Positions 14,716 to 17,084 of a stretch of DNA of 17,084 nucleotides are shown here, one piece after another. The notes below the pieces were generated by a model. It worked only from the letters and a program-made list of their open reading frames with translations, was not told where the DNA came from and made no database searches. The stretch lies in contig JALHIE010000078.1 of the NCBI GenBank assembly GCA_022840285.1, positions 1-17,084 of the forward strand. Reading direction: 5' to 3'. The position numbers and the translations under genes were made by a program. Within the stretch, counting starts at the first letter, position 1, and each line of letters starts with the position of its first letter. This DNA comes from Porphyromonadaceae bacterium (GTDB lineage Bacteria; Bacteroidota; Bacteroidia; Bacteroidales; Dysgonomonadaceae).

Positions 14716-16931
14716 ACTTGAACGAAGCGACAAAAACACATGCCGACATCCTGAATTTTGTCGGAAGCAGTCGGTTAAAGGATGCTTTCGATAGCTTAAA
14801 GAAGTGGGCTTCCGATCTGCAAAACTGGACTGCGGCGGAAAAAATATCAGAACTAGAAACCAACTACAAGTATATGATCCACTACCTTGTTGAAGGGAAC
14901 AAGGATCCCGAACAACAAAAGATTTACCATCGCCTGGTACGCGATATGTACTTACTGGCCGACGATTTGCTGGATCAGTGGCAAACCCGCAACAGTTCTT
15001 CCGTCTTTTTTGAAAAAGTAAGAGTGGCGAATGTACGTCAACCATTATCCATAGAGGAGTATCGAGACATTATCATCCGCCAGATAGATACTTTTTCAGT
15101 TATTGGACTTTTACCCGACGGCGAGGAAAAGCGGACCCGATCCAGACAAAATGCCGTAAAACAGGAACACACCATACAGGATCTCTTTTACACTGTTTTT
15201 TCTTCGCCACGGGCAAAAGAAGAAGAGGTTGAAGCTTACCGCGAATTCCTTGATCATGCCGGCATTCCCGTTCCGGTCAAATGCATGCTGATTTCCTCCC
15301 TTACGATGAATGTTCTGCAACGTTTCGACCAGCGGAAAGTGGACCTTTTGTTCGACAGCTGCAGCCACACCGAATCCGAGGTCTCATTGCGAGCCACTGT
15401 GGGCATTGTACCTGTTCTCAGGCAATATAAAAACCGGTGGAAATATTATCCCGAAATCACTGGCAGGTTATCGGTAATGGCGGATGATGCGGTTTTCGCT
15501 CGCCGCCTCATGACAGTTATTATCCAGTTCATCCAGGCCCACGAAACCGAAAAAATCACCAAAAAGCTTATGGAGGAAATTATTCCTGAAATGATGAAGC
15601 TTAGCCCGATGATCGGAAAAAAAATAAACCTGGAAGAGTGGATGGGCGAAAGTGGGTTGGATGAAAAGAATCCCGAGTGGCAAAAAATCCTGGATGAAGC
15701 CGGATTAACAGATAAACTGCAGGAGTTTACCGAGATGCAGATGGGCGGTGCAGATGTGTTCCACTCCACTTTCTCCAACCTGAAGAATTACCCGTTCTTC
15801 AACGAGATGAGCAACTGGTTTCTGCCGTTCGACAAGCAACACAGTTCCTTGCAACCTTTCTTTTCGGACAAACCGGAGAGTGACAGCCTGCTTTCGACGA
15901 TGCTCAACACCTCGATGATCTGCAATTCCGACAAATACTCGTTCTGTTTCAGCATAATGGTTATGCCCGAACAATACCGCAAGATGATGGTAGCGCAACT
16001 GGGGGCGGAAAGCGAGGAACTGAAGAAAATGGCTGAAGAGGAACTCCTGCTCAATCCGTATCAAAAAGAGGAAACCATTTGTAAACAATATGTTCAGGAC
16101 TTATACCGGTTTTTTAAGCTTTATCCGCGTAAAACCGATTTTTTGGATATTTTCGCTGCCCCTCTCGATTATCACCGGCTGAAACCGTTCTTTCCTGTTG
16201 TTTCGGAAGCAAAGAACCTGGAACGCATCGCCTTGTATTATTTCGAGAAAAACAATTTCAGGGAAGCGGCCGAAACGTACCTGATGCTGACAAAAAAAGG
16301 AAACCCTACCAGCGAAACCTGGCAGAAAATTGGCTATTGCCACCAGATGCTGGGAAAAGTAAAAGAGGCGCTGGATGCCTACCTGAAAGCTGACCTTATG
16401 GACGAGAACAACCCCTGGGTGTTGCGTCGCATGGCCCATTGTTACCGTTTACTGAAAGAACCCGAAAGCGCATTGCAACATTATCGCCGGCTGGAACAGC
16501 TCAAACCCGATGACCTAAATATACAGCTTAACATCGGCCACTGTTTCCTGGAACTCGACGAATACGCCGAAGCACTGAACTATTACTTTAAAGTAGATTT
16601 ATTGAGTCCCGACAACACCCGCGCATGGCGTTCCATAGCCTGGTGTGCATTCTTATCGCGTAAATTCGATGTTGCACAGCGGTACTATGCCCAAATTATC
16701 GAAAACAAACCCAACACCCACGACTACCTGAATGCCGGACACGTGGAGTTCTGTCTCTCCAATACCAGAGAAGCCGTTGAAAAATATATCCAAGCCGTGA
16801 AATCAGCAGGCAGCTTCCCCGTTTTTAAATCGCTGTTCGACGAGGATCTGGATGAACTTCAGGAAGCCGGAATCGACATGGAAGTCCTACCCGTTATCTT
16901 GGACAAGGTGAGGTATGAGGTGTGTGTGTGA
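14712..16931 (+). CDS. Large TPR-repeat protein
   Basis: The 739-residue protein has no signal peptide or membrane helix and is probably cytosolic. The first 490 or so residues are helical and match nothing I recognise, with acidic and charged stretches such as LEEWMGESGLDEKNPEWQ. About 500-700 holds around six TPR units, for example RIALYYFEKNNFREAAETYL, WQKIGYCHQMLGKVKEALDA, MAHCYRLLKEPESALQHYRR and LNIGHCFLELDEYAEALNYY. TPRs bind other proteins, so a scaffold or assembly role is likely, with the partner unknown. The ATG overlaps the stop of the antiporter-tail gene by four bases (ATGA), which points to a shared role. A (TG)5 run sits directly at the stop codon. A strong terminator follows. 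Confidence 0.75.
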   Translation: MNLNEATKTHADILNFVGSSRLKDAFDSLKKWASDLQNWTAAEKISELETNYKYMIHYLVEGNKDPEQQKIYHRLVRDMYLLADDLLDQWQTRNSSSVFFEKVRVANVRQPLSIEEYRDIIIRQIDTFSVIGLLPDGEEKRTRSRQNAVKQEHTIQDLFYTVFSSPRAKEEEVEAYREFLDHAGIPVPVKCMLISSLTMNVLQRFDQRKVDLLFDSCSHTESEVSLRATVGIVPVLRQYKNRWKYYPEITGRLSVMADDAVFARRLMTVIIQFIQAHETEKITKKLMEEIIPEMMKLSPMIGKKINLEEWMGESGLDEKNPEWQKILDEAGLTDKLQEFTEMQMGGADVFHSTFSNLKNYPFFNEMSNWFLPFDKQHSSLQPFFSDKPESDSLLSTMLNTSMICNSDKYSFCFSIMVMPEQYRKMMVAQLGAESEELKKMAEEELLLNPYQKEETICKQYVQDLYRFFKLYPRKTDFLDIFAAPLDYHRLKPFFPVVSEAKNLERIALYYFEKNNFREAAETYLMLTKKGNPTSETWQKIGYCHQMLGKVKEALDAYLKADLMDENNPWVLRRMAHCYRLLKEPESALQHYRRLEQLKPDDLNIQLNIGHCFLELDEYAEALNYYFKVDLLSPDNTRAWRSIAWCAFLSRKFDVAQRYYAQIIENKPNTHDYLNAGHVEFCLSNTREAVEKYIQAVKSAGSFPVFKSLFDEDLDELQEAGIDMEVLPVILDKVRYEVCV

Positions 16932-16949
16932 GAAAAAAAGTAAATAAAA

Positions 16950-16981
16950 AAAAGCCTTCCGGATTTCTCCTGAAGGCTTTT
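16950..16981. terminator. Bidirectional intrinsic terminator between the TPR gene and the rRNA operon
   Basis: AAAAGCCTTC (16950-16959) pairs perfectly with GAAGGCTTTT (16972-16981), and GGA/TCC extends the stem after one mismatch. An A-run upstream and a T-run downstream allow it to work on both strands. It would end the plus-strand TPR transcript and the minus-strand rRNA operon, which converge here. Confidence 0.85.
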
Positions 16982-16993
16982 CTGATAAAGGAC

Positions 16994-17084
<91 letters not shown>

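Noticed and set aside
16919..16931. A (TG)5 run at the stop codon of the TPR gene as a possible phase-variation tract.
   Set aside because: Five repeats are short, and a slip would only alter the last residues.

Overview
The window looks like a chromosomal segment from a Bacteroidota bacterium, most likely order Bacteroidales. Four clues support this. Spacers carry the Bacteroidota promoter element TAnnTTTG, in two cases with a TTTG about 20 bp upstream. Several families are typical of the group (DUF4919, DUF4922, a 2TM-LytTR/LiaF-like pair, an XRE-cupin/acyl-CoA ligase pair). Shine-Dalgarno sequences are weak. The partial 5S rRNA resembles Bacteroidales 5S. A genus cannot be assigned from sequence alone; the Dysgonomonadaceae/Porphyromonadaceae side of the order is only a guess.

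Layout. Positions 1-2059 lie on the minus strand: a LiaF-like membrane sensor, then a membrane-anchored LytTR regulator split into two reading frames, then a TetR regulator lacking its ligand domain. A divergent spacer (2060-2338) separates these from a plus-strand run. That run is an OB-fold lipoprotein, a DUF2461 protein, the isoprenoid kinase IspE, a secreted S9 peptidase, a frameshifted inositol monophosphatase and the zinc transporter ZupT, largely joined by ATGA overlaps or short gaps. A promoter at 8643-8650 then starts a pair made of an XRE-cupin regulator and an AMP-forming acyl-CoA ligase. fabD follows, with an unexplained 90-bp inverted-repeat segment in front of it and a long palindrome behind it. 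Next come a secreted DUF4919 protein, a DUF4922 (HIT/GalT-like) protein, a free-standing protein resembling the cytoplasmic half of a CPA2 antiporter, and a large TPR protein overlapping it. A strong bidirectional terminator separates the TPR gene from a convergent rRNA operon, whose 5S gene runs off the right edge.

How the genes relate. The LiaF-like/LytTR pair would be an envelope-stress sensor and regulator. IspE and FabD serve isoprenoid and fatty-acid synthesis. The acyl-CoA ligase with its XRE-cupin partner suggests regulated organic or fatty acid activation. The peptidase, lipoprotein and DUF4919 protein are exported.

The most notable feature is a concentration of gene lesions in the left 8 kb: a truncated TetR, a split LytTR gene, a 31-bp tandem duplication that replaces the C-terminus of the S9 peptidase, and a one-base frameshift in the inositol monophosphatase. 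No such lesion is visible from 8 kb onward. This could be real decay or variation, or sequence error. No clearly new multi-gene system is evident. The best candidates for novelty are the two possible miniature elements around fabD and the antiporter-tail/TPR pair.
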